DNA from: Glandiceps talaboti
Taxonomy: Eukaryota; Hemichordata; Enteropneusta; Spengelidae
Assembly: GCF_964340395.1 (NCBI RefSeq)
Contig: NC_135568.1
Span: forward strand, 16,774,276-16,836,275
DNA: 62,000 bases
Reading direction: 5' to 3'
Shown here piece by piece: positions 38,436 to 47,925 of the stretch (position 1 is its first letter; each line of letters starts with the position of its first letter). Below the pieces are notes generated by a model. That model was not told where the DNA came from. It worked only from the letters and a program-made list of their open reading frames with translations, and made no database searches. The position numbers and the translations under genes are program-made.

Positions 38436-39139
38436 TGTGTGTGTGTGTGTTTGTGTTGTACATGTGTAGTTACTAATTAGGTGATATAGAATCAATAGCT
38501 ACCAACATTTGTATCTCACTTGGTTTGATTGCTGTGGTTTGCATTTCATATTTCATGTAATTACTTTGCACACATTATTAATATCGAATGTGTGTAATAC
38601 AGACGGGAAAATAATAGAAAAGTACCCCTGCAAGCCAAGCTCATGTCACATCTCGTTTTGTTTGTGTTACATGTCCAGTAAGCGATCCTACCGGATTGCC
38701 TGTAACTAGTATGATAATCGGCAGTGTAGTTCCCATTGTTGTGATCATAGTTGCTGTTGCTGTCATAGTCATAGTCATACATAGAAGGAAGACTCCTAAA
38801 GATAGGCAAACTACTGATCATTCTACCCCCAACAACGACAGAGATAACACAACGAATCCTGAAAGAGCTACTCACCATGGAAAGACTGATGACGCCAGTT
38901 ATGCAACATTAGAAGGGGTTCAAAAGAACGAGTATGAATCACTGAAACTCGGAAAACCGGTGTATGAAGACATTGGAGACGATAGCTATGCAGCATTACA
39001 AGGAGCTAAACAGAACGTGTATGAATCCCTAAACGTCAAGGATATAAACTTGAATAAAGGTGCTAAATTTTCACAGAATGATTTGGTATACGAGAATGTC
39101 TTCACAGAAACACAAATTACTGCTGAAGAAAAAATGTAA
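22197..39139 (+). CDS. Receptor B: paralogue of A with ITAM-like tail (18 exons, frameshifted)
   Basis: Exons: 22197-22343, 23236-23346, 25159-25413, 25884-26010, 29058-29277, 30306-30489, 30767-30966, 31281-31539, 32353-32561, 32839-32959, 33420-33605, 34036-34251, 35524-35798, 36457-36586, 36702-36853, 36922-37129, 37609-37648, 38679-39139. The architecture is as in A, then six added exons with FN3-like units, a transmembrane helix and a roughly 130-residue Tyr-rich tail. The lengths sum to an open frame of about 1167 codons only if the two bases missing in exon 8 (about 31420) are counted; as given, the frame ends at TAA 31437. It is probably a surface signalling receptor. Everything downstream of exon 8 remains open, so the break is recent, polymorphic or an assembly error. 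Confidence 0.7.
22640..22916. repeat. Compound microsatellite in receptor B intron 1
   Basis: (TATG)n/(TG)n at 22640-22772 and (CATA)n at 22840-22916, near-complementary runs about 70 bp apart that could form a hairpin. Confidence 0.9.
23236..23346 (+). CDS. Receptor B exon 2, EGF-like module
   Basis: Phase 1-1, 111 nt. SCSCAPGFSGNNC matches A. The split codon becomes Gln here (C/AG) and Leu in A (T/TG). Its donor heads an eight-copy array. Confidence 0.75.
23310..23795 (+). repeat. Exon-2 donor junction array in B (56 bp x 8)
   Basis: The exon 2 tip plus donor recurs with donors at 23347, 23403, 23459, 23515, 23571, 23627, 23683 and 23739, every 56 bases. The first is the real one. The 23683 copy reads gtaaga; the rest read gtaagt. 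A decayed copy lies near 23833-23863. Reading past the first donor gives TGA after Ser-Lys. Confidence 0.92.
23880..24890 (+). mobile_element. Degenerate Penelope-like retroelement fragment
   Basis: Broken reading frames match the expected order of a Penelope-type reverse transcriptase end: RITPFLD (near FLDV), EHVKQSLYI at 24289-24315, TLVTIPCDKNMTEAI (near IPYvkGlSE) at 24421-24465, then EAIYLYRSLTYGTDCL at 24816-24863, which resembles the end of the GIY-YIG endonuclease. Many stops; dead copy inside receptor B intron 2. Calls rest on recalled family patterns, not a search. Confidence 0.5.
25159..25413 (+). CDS. Receptor B exon 3
   Basis: Phase 1-1, 255 nt. LVDWETQYYG and SASFDWSVNRG are conserved with A. 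Donor gtatgt. Confidence 0.75.
25465..25547. repeat. (AT)n microsatellite
   Basis: Dinucleotide run 52 bases after the exon 3 donor of receptor B. Confidence 0.95.
25884..26010 (+). CDS. Receptor B exon 4
   Basis: Phase 1-2, 127 nt. CSLGYSQDNPHQAVYDC is identical to A. Confidence 0.75.
26011..29057 (+). other. Receptor B intron 4
   Basis: The longest intron of B. It holds repeat element C2 and a palindromic G-run/C-run (28732-28770). The corresponding A intron is only 264 bases. No coding sequence seen in the remainder. Confidence 0.55.
27338..28062 (+). mobile_element. Repeat element C2 (terminal inverted repeats, 147-bp subrepeats)
   Basis: Same ends as C1: CCTCCCGTAAGGG at 27357-27369 and CCCTTACGGGAGG at 28043-28055. 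Fewer internal units (markers near 27529 and 27675). Inserted in receptor B intron 4. Confidence 0.72.
29058..29277 (+). CDS. Receptor B exon 5
   Basis: Phase 2-0, 220 nt. GMEVSHTAHFTLDYETPVHC is identical to A. Its 3' tip and donor are amplified at 76-bp spacing downstream. Confidence 0.75.
29203..29735 (+). repeat. Exon-5 donor junction array in B (76 bp x 7)
   Basis: Copies of the last part of exon 5 plus donor, with donors at 29278, 29354, 29430, 29506 and 29583. A sixth copy near 29659 has lost its GT (atataagt), and a seventh near 29731 is decayed. Read-through of the true donor reaches TAG after nine codons. Confidence 0.92.
30100..30330 (+). repeat. Exon-6 acceptor junction array in B (41 bp x 6)
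   Basis: AG/GGAGACATAAC copies have acceptor G at 30111, 30151, 30182, 30223, 30264 and 30305: three 41-bp steps, one 40 and one 31 (a 10-base loss). Each carries a T-rich tract before AG. Only the last opens a long frame. Confidence 0.9.
30306..30489 (+). CDS. Receptor B exon 6, FN3-like
   Basis: Phase 0-1, 184 nt. GDITVRWSGWSDTLSG as in A. Last of six tandem acceptor copies. Confidence 0.75.
30767..30966 (+). CDS. Receptor B exon 7, FN3-like
   Basis: Phase 1-0, 200 nt. DYCILLTVDDVAGNH and VNEVEIDTTG match A. Confidence 0.75.
31281..31539 (+). pseudogene. Receptor B exon 8 with 2-nt deletion
   Basis: 259 nt against 261 in A. After PPTTRS the A sequence tcacgtgaag reads tcacgaag here (about 31420). 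The frame then meets TAA at 31437-31439. Beyond that the homologous coding sequence continues intact in another frame to the donor at 31540. Confidence 0.75.
32353..32561 (+). CDS. Receptor B exon 10 (no exon 9 counterpart)
   Basis: Phase 0-2, 209 nt. EEQTFDIPRNDGDSIRVWVK matches A. Six codons are added before the donor, in a region with about 60-bp partial repeats. Confidence 0.72.
32530..32700 (+). repeat. Exon-10 donor junction repeats in B (about 60 bp x 3, degenerate)
   Basis: gtaagatga occurs at 32562 and 32682, with a diverged copy at 32620. Exon-like cattctataaatctcttta recurs after the true donor. Confidence 0.6.
32839..32959 (+). CDS. Receptor B exon 11
   Basis: Phase 2-0, 121 nt. 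RVSFGAYDVHSGLHNIHW and AVRKPQ match A. Confidence 0.75.
33420..33605 (+). CDS. Receptor B exon 12, second Cys cluster
   Basis: Phase 0-0, 186 nt. CSAPNCGCIPKDHECYDRDY then TVTVTNNAMLQTV. Confidence 0.75.
34036..34251 (+). CDS. Receptor B exon 13 (B only)
   Basis: Phase 0-0, 216 nt. Opens with the VTIDASPPIRG linker, then IFASWDGFYDRESEV, the FN3-like SWxGFxDxES pattern. Absent from A. Confidence 0.72.
35085..35190 (+). repeat. Interspersed repeat R1, copy 2
   Basis: In receptor B intron 13; shares gttcgaaatatgagtcaaaa with the other copies. Confidence 0.7.
35524..35798 (+). CDS. Receptor B exon 14 (B only)
   Basis: Phase 0-2, 275 nt. VSWIAPRTATYHCTVVAYN ends one FN3-like unit; GITIDTTPPVVMEI starts the next. 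The donor gtagct is weaker than the others. Confidence 0.68.
36457..36586 (+). CDS. Receptor B exon 15 (B only)
   Basis: Phase 2-0, 130 nt. Encodes DVALLVEDIQLWPTLDST and a CLHHGLVSDVAYY segment. Donor gttagt. Confidence 0.6.
36702..36853 (+). CDS. Receptor B exon 16 (B only, 3' end uncertain)
   Basis: Starts in phase 0 with CQSGVKDCVNSC. The only donor that keeps the global frame is gtattc at 36854 (phase 2). The intron would be 68 nt. Confidence 0.45.
36922..37129 (+). CDS. Receptor B exon 17 (B only)
   Basis: WKGEDVESGIYDYEVG is a clear FN3-like strand pair, ending in VVVKAINRVQLTTTK. The acceptor at 36921 (phase 2) keeps the frame with exon 16; an alternative acceptor at 36910 would add FSLS in phase 0. 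Confidence 0.6.
37609..37648 (+). CDS. Receptor B exon 18, juxtamembrane
   Basis: Phase 0-1, 40 nt. VVGPFIVDLTRYSG, equivalent to A exon 13. Confidence 0.65.
38256..38456. repeat. (TACTG)n, (AT)n and (GT)n microsatellites
   Basis: A five-base repeat at 38261-38318, then AT runs to 38432 and a short GT run, all in the intron before B's membrane exon. Confidence 0.95.
38679..39139 (+). CDS. Receptor B last exon: transmembrane helix and ITAM-like tail
   Basis: After a short VSDPTGLP linker comes a hydrophobic helix (MIIGSVVPIVVIIVAV onward), then HRRKTPK. The tail carries six tyrosine motifs: YATL and YESL (38900-38944, seven residues between), YEDI at 38963, YAAL and YESL (38987-39031, again seven between) and LVYENV (39083-39100). 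The two spaced pairs fit the ITAM consensus YxxL/I-x6-8-YxxL/I, and LVYENV fits the ITIM consensus. By analogy the tyrosines would be phosphorylated and bind tandem-SH2 proteins; that is inference. TAA at 39137. Confidence 0.75.
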
Positions 39140-41129
39140 TCGGCAGAAGATAGTTCAGTATTGGGGCATCACCTGAAAGGGGATAGCAGATGGTCTGAAA
39201 ACAATATGGAGGAGGGTTGAGACTGAAAGAAATTAGGGATAAAAAGGGGTGGGGCTTGAACATTCGGACGGTTTGAGTTCATATTTGGGTTAGTAGAAGT
39301 CGTGTGTAGTGTTGTTACTTGGTGTCAGCTGTTAGCAATTATAAGTAGAATAGCACATATTGTTATGTATCATTATTAGTATTTTAGCAATAATGAAGTT
39401 GTACGAATGTGAACCATTTCCAAATTTTACAAAAGAAAGGGAATATGACAAAGACTGATTTGATATTTTTTTATAATCTTCATCAAGAGTCCATGTATAA
39501 TTGAATCATAATATATCTGGTATTCATTGTTACTGAAGATGTTGCTAAATCAATGATTGCAACATTAAAACCTATTATTGTACTTTTAAATATATTACAG
39601 ATATTGCACCAGTTAAATAGTTTTCGATTTTATCCGTGAGTAGTTTAGTGACCGGTTAAACATTGAACGAAATCTTGTTTTGAACCGGTCGCCATGTTAT
39701 TTTGAGTTGGTTTGATACTGTACATGGTACTGTTCATGTAATATTCAATATCGAGATACAAGTTAGATCATGTATTTTCGATCATACCAATTATCACATA
39801 GTCATTCACGACGCGTCTCCTGATTGATAACGTTTCGTATTCAGATTCACTATATTCTCGTTAATATTATATACTATACAGTAAAATGCAAATTCATTAT
39901 TTTTTTATTTTGTACGTATAGGTGCACGTATAAGTTGTATGTTGATATCTACTTTATATGTGTTACTTTATGTGCGTTTATAAATACTTTACTCTAATTT
40001 GGGTAGTACACTGGCATAGGTGACACGTTTCAAACACAAATGTGGCTATATTATTACACGACGCAGCGGTCTTTGTCGTTAGTCATCATTGACAAAGTAT
40101 CCACATTAAGTTAGCAAATATTCAGTTATGGTGTGAAATGCAAACATATGTGAAAATAATGTTGATGCATTCAATCTTTAGCATTTTCCATTTATTTGGG
40201 TAAATACAAATATGTATTGTTTTCCTAGCAAATATCATAAGTGATAACGAACCTGTACTCAAAGTAATCTGTCATGTATGGTAATCAAACTAATTAAATA
40301 AAAATGATATGATCCGTTTTGCATTTCCACAAGGATAATACAGTACACTATATCATACATTAGCCCAGTTGAACAAATACTATGGAATATATATTAACTC
40401 TGGTCGTTCTACGTCACGACAACTCGCGTCTACGTCACTGGTTCTGCTGTGTTCGAAATATGAGTCAAAACGTTCAAAACTACTATTACTTTCTCCGACT
40501 TTTCTTTGCTATTACTGGCGCTGGTATAATTATGGTATTCTCCAATATTTTCCATGATTCAACCGGAAAATACTCGTGACCTAAGGGATTTCATTACTCG
40601 TGGTAACAAAGGCCCCTAGCTGAACCAAGAAAATATATTTGGGAAAAACATCTAAATCTATAATATATCCCCAGGCTTCTCTGATATTTATACTTGAATG
40701 TTTCCTATTTAACCCTAGAAACATGGTGGAAGGCCATCACATTATCCCAGTGGGTAATGCATTAACTTACCGTAGCGCCAATTTCCCAGCGTACTCAAGA
40801 ATTGATTCGTATATAAATTCATGGACATCAAATACTAAGCGGAGTGAGTGTGTCTGTTTGGAACAGTTTGTCTACTAAAATGGCGTACATGTTCTAAACA
40901 AGACATTTGTTCCAGTAGGCGGCTGTGTCAACACTACAAAGATGGCGGCTTTGTATATAACAAGTACGGGTAAAAATGTTGCTGACATGATATCATTTCA
41001 TTGTCTTGCAATCTTATCCACTAATACGACCGAATAAAACACAAATCTCCATCGAAGACATATGCCCCAGACACTACATGTACTCTTACTTGGTGTCTAA
41101 GCTATGTTCCTATAGTTCGCGTGAATTAA
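39140..41129. other. Receptor B 3' flank
   Basis: Probably includes the 3' UTR; an AATAAA signal lies at 40297-40302, about 1.15 kb after the stop. R1 copy 3 follows. No further gene seen. Confidence 0.45.
40379..40510 (+). repeat. Interspersed repeat R1, copy 3
   Basis: The best preserved copy with copy 1: tctacgtcactgg followed by gttcgaaatatgagtcaaaa. Confidence 0.7.
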
Positions 41130-41209
41130 ATAACACCATTCATAGCCATGTATACGTATGGAAAGCCACAGCTGACTTAAGTGTGCAATTACTATTATTG
41201 TATGAGCAA

Positions 41210-41995
41210 ATACTATGTTATTATGTGCATTAAATATTTTATTATGTGCAAATCTTAAGTTATTATGTGCATACTGTATTATTCTATGTACAGTTACTAT
41301 TATTATATGCGCTAACACTATGTTATTATGTGCATTAAATATTTTATTATGTGCAAATATTAAGTTATTATGTGCATACTGTATTATTATATGTACAGTT
41401 ACTATTATTATATGCGCTAACACTATGTTATTATGTGCATTTAATAGTTTATTATGTGCATACTGTATTATTATATGTACAGTTACTATTATTAAATGCG
41501 CTAACACTATGTTATTATGTGCATTTAATAGTTTATTATGTGCATACTGTATTATTATATGTACAGTTACTATTATTATATGCGCTAACACTATGTTATT
41601 ATGTGCATTTAATAGTTTATTATGTGCATATTGTATTATTATATGTACAGTTACTATTATTATATGCGCTAACACTATGTTATTATGTGCATTAAATATT
41701 TTATTATGTACAAATATTAAGTTATTATGTGCATACTGTATTATTATATGTACAGTTACTATTATTATATGCGGTAACACTATGTTATTATGTGCATTAA
41801 ATATTTTATTATGTGCAAATATTAAGTTATTATGTGCATACTGTATTACTATATGTACAGTTACTATTATTATATGCGCTAACACTATGTTATTATGTGC
41901 AAATCTTAAGTTATTATGTGCATACTGTATTATTATATGTACAGTTACTATTATTATATGCGGTAACACTACGTCGTTATGTGCATACAGTAGTT
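41210..41995 (+). repeat. Left-arm 21-bp-periodic satellite
   Basis: Monomers are read as heptads LLCALNI, LLCANIK, LLCAYCI, IICTVTI, IICANTM. Because 21 is a multiple of three, both strands stay open for over 270 codons. I regard these ORFs as artefacts. Confidence 0.9.
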
Positions 41996-42073
41996 TATTA
42001 AGGGCTTTCGTTAAGATCCCCCGCTAGAGGGCACACTTTCTCGCCGATTCAAACACGCACGCGCAGACTCGAG

Positions 42074-42241
42074 TTGCTGTTGTGTTATCCTTTTGTGAGC
42101 ACGTCCCGTCGTCGTCTGTCATGGAGTCCCACGTCTGTTCTGTCAGATTTAGGTCTGTCAGCTTTCACAGCACGTTTCTTGACAAAGGGAGTCACTTTCT
42201 CTCATGTGCTCGACATGACTGAGGAAAATTTAATAAGTTTT
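42074..42241 (+). pseudogene. SAM-domain-like fragment, left arm copy
   Basis: LLCYPFVSTSRRRLSWSP, then LGLSAFTARFL and VLDMTEENLISF. Homology stops at the arm/loop boundary. See the longer right-arm copy. Confidence 0.55.
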
Positions 42242-43048
42242 CCTTTCCTTTTCTGACCCAAGAAAACATATTTCAGGATTTTTGTTGCAATATCTCAATG
42301 ACACAGTCAATATCTGAAGGGGACTATTTGGTTTCTGTAAATTAAGACAATTTAAAAAACAAGACAGGAGTCAATAGACTAGTGTTAAAATCTAGTGTTT
42401 TTCTTTCAATATAAATCTCTTATAAAGATGTACAAATAAATCTTTCTCAAGTTGAGAATGAAAATTGAGGAACAACAAATATAACGAAATACAAAAAATA
42501 ATATCTTCCCTGAGAACTTACAGGAATTGACTGATTCAAAGAAAAACAAGTTTAGTACTGATCAGAGTTGATTTTGGAACTGTTCTATAATTTAAAGTTG
42601 TAATTTAACGTAGACAGACGTCTTTCATACTAACTGCTAATTCTTCTACTTGCACAGAACAAGTTATTTAGAGGTACAATTGTGAACCATTGTGATGTGG
42701 TATAAGTATGAACAACGCATTCAAACTTAATGATTAATTAAAAAAAAAATTGCACTGCTACTCCATTTGAAAAAAAAAATTGATGCAGGACTGACAGTAG
42801 AAAAAAAAATTGCTGTCACTCTGACTGGGAAAAAATTTTGCTCCCATACCTACTTCCTCCATACCCCCCCCCCTCCCAGAAATCAAACGGTTCTCCCCTT
42901 AGTTACGGTAGATCTCGATCTAGACGTCACTAGGCGATCTAGTTGCCGCACGAGTTGGACCCCCTGTCAGCTCCCAGGCCCGGCCCGCCCCAAAGCTTCC
43001 CGGCACCGACTTCTTAAATCAAGTCGGTCATACCCAATCTTCTGACAC
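42242..43048. other. Loop of the foldback element
   Basis: AT-rich, non-coding in its left two thirds; a GC-rich end at 42900-43010. No transposase frame recognised, so the element is probably non-autonomous. Confidence 0.5.
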
Positions 43049-43217
43049 CAAAACTTATTAAATTTTCCTCAGTCATGTCGAGCACATGAGAGAAAGTGAC
43101 TCCCTCTGTCAAGAAACGTGCTGTGAAAGCTGACAGACCTAAATCTGACAGAACAGACGTGGGACTCCATGACAGACGACGACGGGACGTGCTCACAAAA
43201 GGATAACACAACAGCAA
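43014..43217 (-). pseudogene. SAM-domain-like fragment, right arm copy
   Basis: Minus strand: LSDLGLSAFTARFL, GVTFSHVLDMTEENLISFGV, RRLGMTDLI then TAA. The pattern LGL..F...F...GV....LdmTEEnL..fGV..LG...LI is that of a sterile alpha motif. No complete gene surrounds it, so it looks like a captured exon carried by the foldback element. Confidence 0.6.
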
Positions 43218-43309
43218 CTCGAGTCTGCGCGTGCGTGTTTGAATCGGCGAGAAAGTGTGCCCTCTAGCGGGGGATCTTAACGAAAGCCCTTAATAAACTA
43301 CTGTATGCA

Positions 43310-44240
43310 CATAACGACGTAGTGTTACCGCATATAATAATAGTAACTGTACATATAATAATACAGTATGCACATAATAACTTAAGATTTGCACATAATA
43401 ACATAGTGTTAGCGCATATAATAATAGTAACTGTACATATAATAATACAGTATGCACATAATAACTTAAGATTTGCACATAATAACATATTTAATGCACA
43501 TAATAACATAGTGTTAGCGCATATAATAATAGTAACTGTACATATAATAATACAGTATGCACATAATAACTTAAGATTTGCACATAATAACATAGTGTTA
43601 GCGCATATAATAATAGTAACTGTACATATAATAATACAGTATGCACATAATAACTTAAGATTTGCACATAATAAACTATTTAATGCACATAATAACATAG
43701 TGTTAGCACATATAATAATAGTAACTGTACATATAATAATACAGTATGCACATAATAACTTAAGATTTGCACATAATAACATAGTGTTAGCGCATATAAT
43801 AATAGTAACTGTACATATAATAATACAGTATGCACATAATAACTTAAGATTTGCACATAATAAACTATTTAATGCACATAATAACATAGTGTTTGCACAT
43901 ACAATAACACTAACTGTACATAAACTATTAAATGCACATAATAACATAGTGTTTGCACATACAATAATAATAACTGTACATAATAAACTATTAAATGCAC
44001 ATACTAACATAGTGTTTGCACATACAATAATAGTAACTGTACATAATAAACTATTAAATGCACATACTAACATAGTGTTTGCACATACAATAATAGTAAC
44101 TGTACATAATAAACTATTTAATGCACATAATAACATAGTGTTTGCACATATAGTAATAGTAACTGTACATAGAATAATACAGTATGCACATAATAATTTA
44201 AGGTAAGCACATAATAAGCTATTGAATGCACATAATAACA
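43310..44240 (-). repeat. Right-arm 21-bp-periodic satellite
   Basis: Inverted relative of the left arm with a different order and number of monomers and its own variants in the outer half. The arms have therefore changed by unequal exchange while keeping the same monomer types. Confidence 0.9.
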
Positions 44241-44739
44241 TAGTATTTGCACATACAATAATAGTAATTGCACACTTAAGTCAGTTGTGGCTTTCCATAT
44301 ATACGCATAATATAACACGGTGTTTATTGAACCAGACAGGCTGGGAGACGACTATTCTCTCATTCTCGCAAACCAGAGCTGTTATATCTATCGTTGCTTT
44401 TCTTAGCAAATAACTATTAAGCCTAAAGATCGATGATATACGTCAAAGGTCATTTTCTAGACAGAATATTTCACATTGCCCCTTAGTTACTGTGCTTTAA
44501 ATGTAACTTTGTAACATGAAAGTGTCTGTGGGGTCAGACTTGACTAGCATTATATGCTATATTTCGTATTCCCATTACCTAATAACCAACCTTTGTCTAC
44601 TTTATACTACAGACTGTACATGTAATTGTCTTTCTATATCTGTAATAAACGCTATATATGTATTATTTACCTCTTGCAATATGGATGTGTAAACTTGAAC
44701 TTTGTCTGAACGGAAATGTCCAAATGTGTGGAGAGAATT

Positions 44740-45170
44740 GGTATTGACCTTAAATATGGAAGTCACGCTCATGGGTTCGTATATTATAAAAATGCTTACC
44801 TCTGAAAATATTGGTGTAAACAATTGGACGATGACGCTATGAACAATCTACTGATTCAGAAGTTATTGTTCAGATTTCAATGTTGACCTTGAATATGAAG
44901 GTCAAAGTCAAAAGTGAGTGTATGAATAGAAGGTGTACCTCAAACAATGGTGGTGTATACACTTAAATGATTTCTTTAGGTATAAAACTACCGAATGAAC
45001 AATTTTCTATTTGACCTTGAATGTGTAGGTCAAGGTTAATTATTAACGTTGGACTTGAAGCTTATTTCTATAAACAGGTGTGTGTACATTGACATTATTG
45101 TAAGCTTTTTTCAGACATTTAGTTTTGACACGTTTGACCTTGACCTTTATCTTACGGTAGAATTGAAATT
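44740..45170 (+). repeat. Degenerate tandem repeat with gaccttgaa..gaaggtca
   Basis: Three diverged units of about 130 bp, near 44745, 44885 and 45010. Confidence 0.5.
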
Positions 45171-45479
45171 TGCACAATAACTAATCCAAGCTGTTGACCT
45201 GCCTCGAATATTGTTGGTCGTGTTTTGAGTATCATAAATGTATGCTCGATATACATAGTGTATTTATTAATATATTAAAAAGGCAACCAAAATGAAAAAG
45301 AATCGTAAGTTGTGCCATGTTTGGTTACAGCAATGTCTTTGATGATAATAAAGTGTATCACCCGCACCTTTAATGTATTATTTAGAAAATAATTGCAATC
45401 GTTTGATTTCGATTGTCCAACAGCTGAAAATGTCCGATGCTATTTTCGTAATAACGTAGATGTGTTCTCATTCCTACAA

Positions 45480-45960
45480 TTCAGACATCGTGTCTAGATC
45501 TATCGATGGTTATTCAACCGAGCGTGAGAATGGTTGTTTATGATCAGATAGGTCAAATGACTACTGTATTGAAAACCGGCGATCACGCCATTGTTAGTGT
45601 GTTCTATTCAAACGAGACCTCTCCGTGACCACCTATTCCTGCTGCACCAATTGTACATGTTGCACAAATGCATTATTTCAGTTTTGTGAAATCATTTTTT
45701 TTTGTAGAATGAAGTGTTCTTCAAGTGACATCACTTGTTGTTTTCGGTTGTCTCATTTGGACATTACTGAAAATGTAATCTTAGACTGACCCTTAGTTCT
45801 TTGTGTCAATCGACTATATTCGCTCAAGAATGAAAAGGGTTGTTTAATCTCTAGCAGGTCAAATGTCTACTGTACTGGAAAACGGCGGCCTCATCATTGC
45901 AAAGTGCCGCCCTGGCCGTCTATTCCTGCACCAAAAATCAACGCTTCCTACAAATATATC
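45480..45960 (+). repeat. Diverged tandem duplication of about 340 bp
   Basis: Two copies share aggtcaaatg.ctactgta, then gaaaac.ggcg, then ctattcctgc. No coding potential. Confidence 0.5.
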
Positions 45961-47029
45961 ACAAACTCAATTACAGCGAATAAAAATGTACATACATCCA
46001 CTATTCTATGAATATTGTTTGGGAAAATGAATCGAATATGTGACTTGAAAATGTGTAGCACGTGCAGAATTAATTACTTATGCAGTCCTACGTGTGACCG
46101 ATTGAATGTCGTAAACAATAGCTAGGGTAGGTATCGCATTCTGTATGTATCTCATGACCTACATCGACGGACAGAGCTAGCGCCACAGTAAGTGCCATCA
46201 AGGCAACATTTTTCTTCCACTAAAAGGAATTGAGAGGTGAGTTCGTTCTGAATGTGAAATAGTAACATCAGATGATTGCTTTCTTTAAGGAGATAAGTGT
46301 TACTGAAACAAAAGAATTTTGCAGGATAAATTCGACTCGTCAATATATAACCATGATAGCAAAGAACACACAATTGAGGCGCTAATAATATACTGGTTAT
46401 AAACTTTAGTTGGTACACTTTCAGATACATCCTACGATAGTTGATATAAAAGTAAATCGTGTGCCATCATCAGCATATGTTAATTATTCTACAGGGTTAG
46501 TTCTAAATATGATTTTAAAGGTTTAACAGTTACCAAGGTAATTGTTACCAGAACGTATTTTACATGAACTTTGACACAGAGTAAGACGTTCACAATCAGA
46601 CCAATCGCTAGCTGCCTCCTTGATAGGAGCTTCCTTTAGTACAATAATTCTCTATGCTTCCCTCTGTACAATAAATTCTCTCTCGTAAAATAACTGTGTT
46701 TAGATCGTCCGAGAGATGGAAGTAGAACTGGTGTGTAAGAATCGTTCACGTTTGAGCGAAACAAGTTCATACAGAACAGTGAATAGCATCAGGGTCATGA
46801 ATTTGATTATCTATGGTGTTAGCAGCTTTGCCTTTGCGCATATACAGTCAGCCCGAGAATGTGAGAACATTCTCAGCGTACATAATATGGGATAATTGCG
46901 ACCGTCAACATATCTGCAGCTGACAGGCACAATGTACATGTATGTTTCACCGTGATGTTCTTTGGAGGACACAATTTCTTACTTACGAATACACAAATCC
47001 TTGCCTCCTCTTTTCCTTCCAGATTCTCG

Positions 47030-47180
<151 letters not shown>

Positions 47181-47632
47181 CTGTAAACCTACATATTTTC
47201 ACGACTAGAAAATTTTGCGATTCTACAGTCTTCATGTAGGTCACAAAGATTAATTTTCACTAATAACCATACTGGTACATTGTATTATGCAGAAATATAT
47301 ATAGTGAAGAACCATTTATATAAACACTTGCACAAGATATATTTTCATGAGCTATGTCTCAAATAAAACCATAGAAAACTACAAGTGCGACACTGCTCTC
47401 AGAACTTAGCTCATGTTATTTCGCCTATATTTTTACATTATTAATACAAAATCGAGAACATTTATAAGAGCTGTACAGTTTGAAATGCTACATTGTTCAT
47501 TCATTTCCTTTGTATTGTACGATATGTAAGGACAAAGGTTACACCGTACTGTAAGTGGGTCAACAACAGACGTAAGAAACACGACACATGACATGGGGAA
47601 TTTTGCATATAAATTGGGGATATTTTCATAAA

Positions 47633-47634
<2 letters not shown>

Positions 47635-47691
<57 letters not shown>

Positions 47692-47692
47692 C
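47635..47692. repeat. (TCTA)n microsatellite
   Basis: Perfect tetranucleotide run about 110 bases before the first methyltransferase exon. Confidence 0.95.
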
Positions 47693-47802
47693 CTCGAGCC
47701 CCCCTACATCCCTACCACTCTCTTTGGTATCTCAGACAAATTCCCTATACTACTTATTAGCTTATGATTATATGTTTCCTGTTTCTTTGTAAGGTCTTCA
47801 AA

Positions 47803-47925
47803 ATGGCATATGAGGCAAAGTTTCATGAGTTCTACAAAGGTGAAATGTCACAGAAGTATGTCAGTGACAGGCCCCCTCATCCACCACAAATAGCACAGAC
47901 TATTGTTGAATTCCTCGAAGAAAAG
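47803..47925 (+). CDS. Methyltransferase exon 1
   Basis: ATG opens MAYEAKFHEFYKGEMSQKYV and the donor is gtcagt. An AG (ttgtaag) lies 12 bases before the ATG, so a 5' untranslated exon is possible. Confidence 0.68.

Larger units (their letters stand above)
41151..44308. mobile_element. Foldback-type element with satellite arms
   Basis: Left arm (about 41151-42241) and right arm (about 43049-44308) are inverted copies around an 807-base loop. Outer ends share tatggaaagccacarctgac. The arms are mostly arrays of 21-bp monomers (ttattatgtgca plus nine variable bases) in 84- and 105-bp higher-order units; the inner ends are unique sequence encoding a SAM-like fragment. ATAACAC flanks the element at 41130-41136 and 44312-44318, a possible target duplication. 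Foldback elements classically carry subrepeats in long inverted arms. Confidence 0.75.

Noticed and set aside
38561-38878. Minus-strand ORF of 105 codons
   Set aside because: Antisense shadow of receptor B's transmembrane exon.
41097-44241. Very long ORFs (270-325 codons) on both strands with LLCAYCI/AHNNIV heptads
   Set aside because: They follow from a 21-bp repeat whose length is a multiple of three; all such frames stay open. No codon bias, start context or domain.
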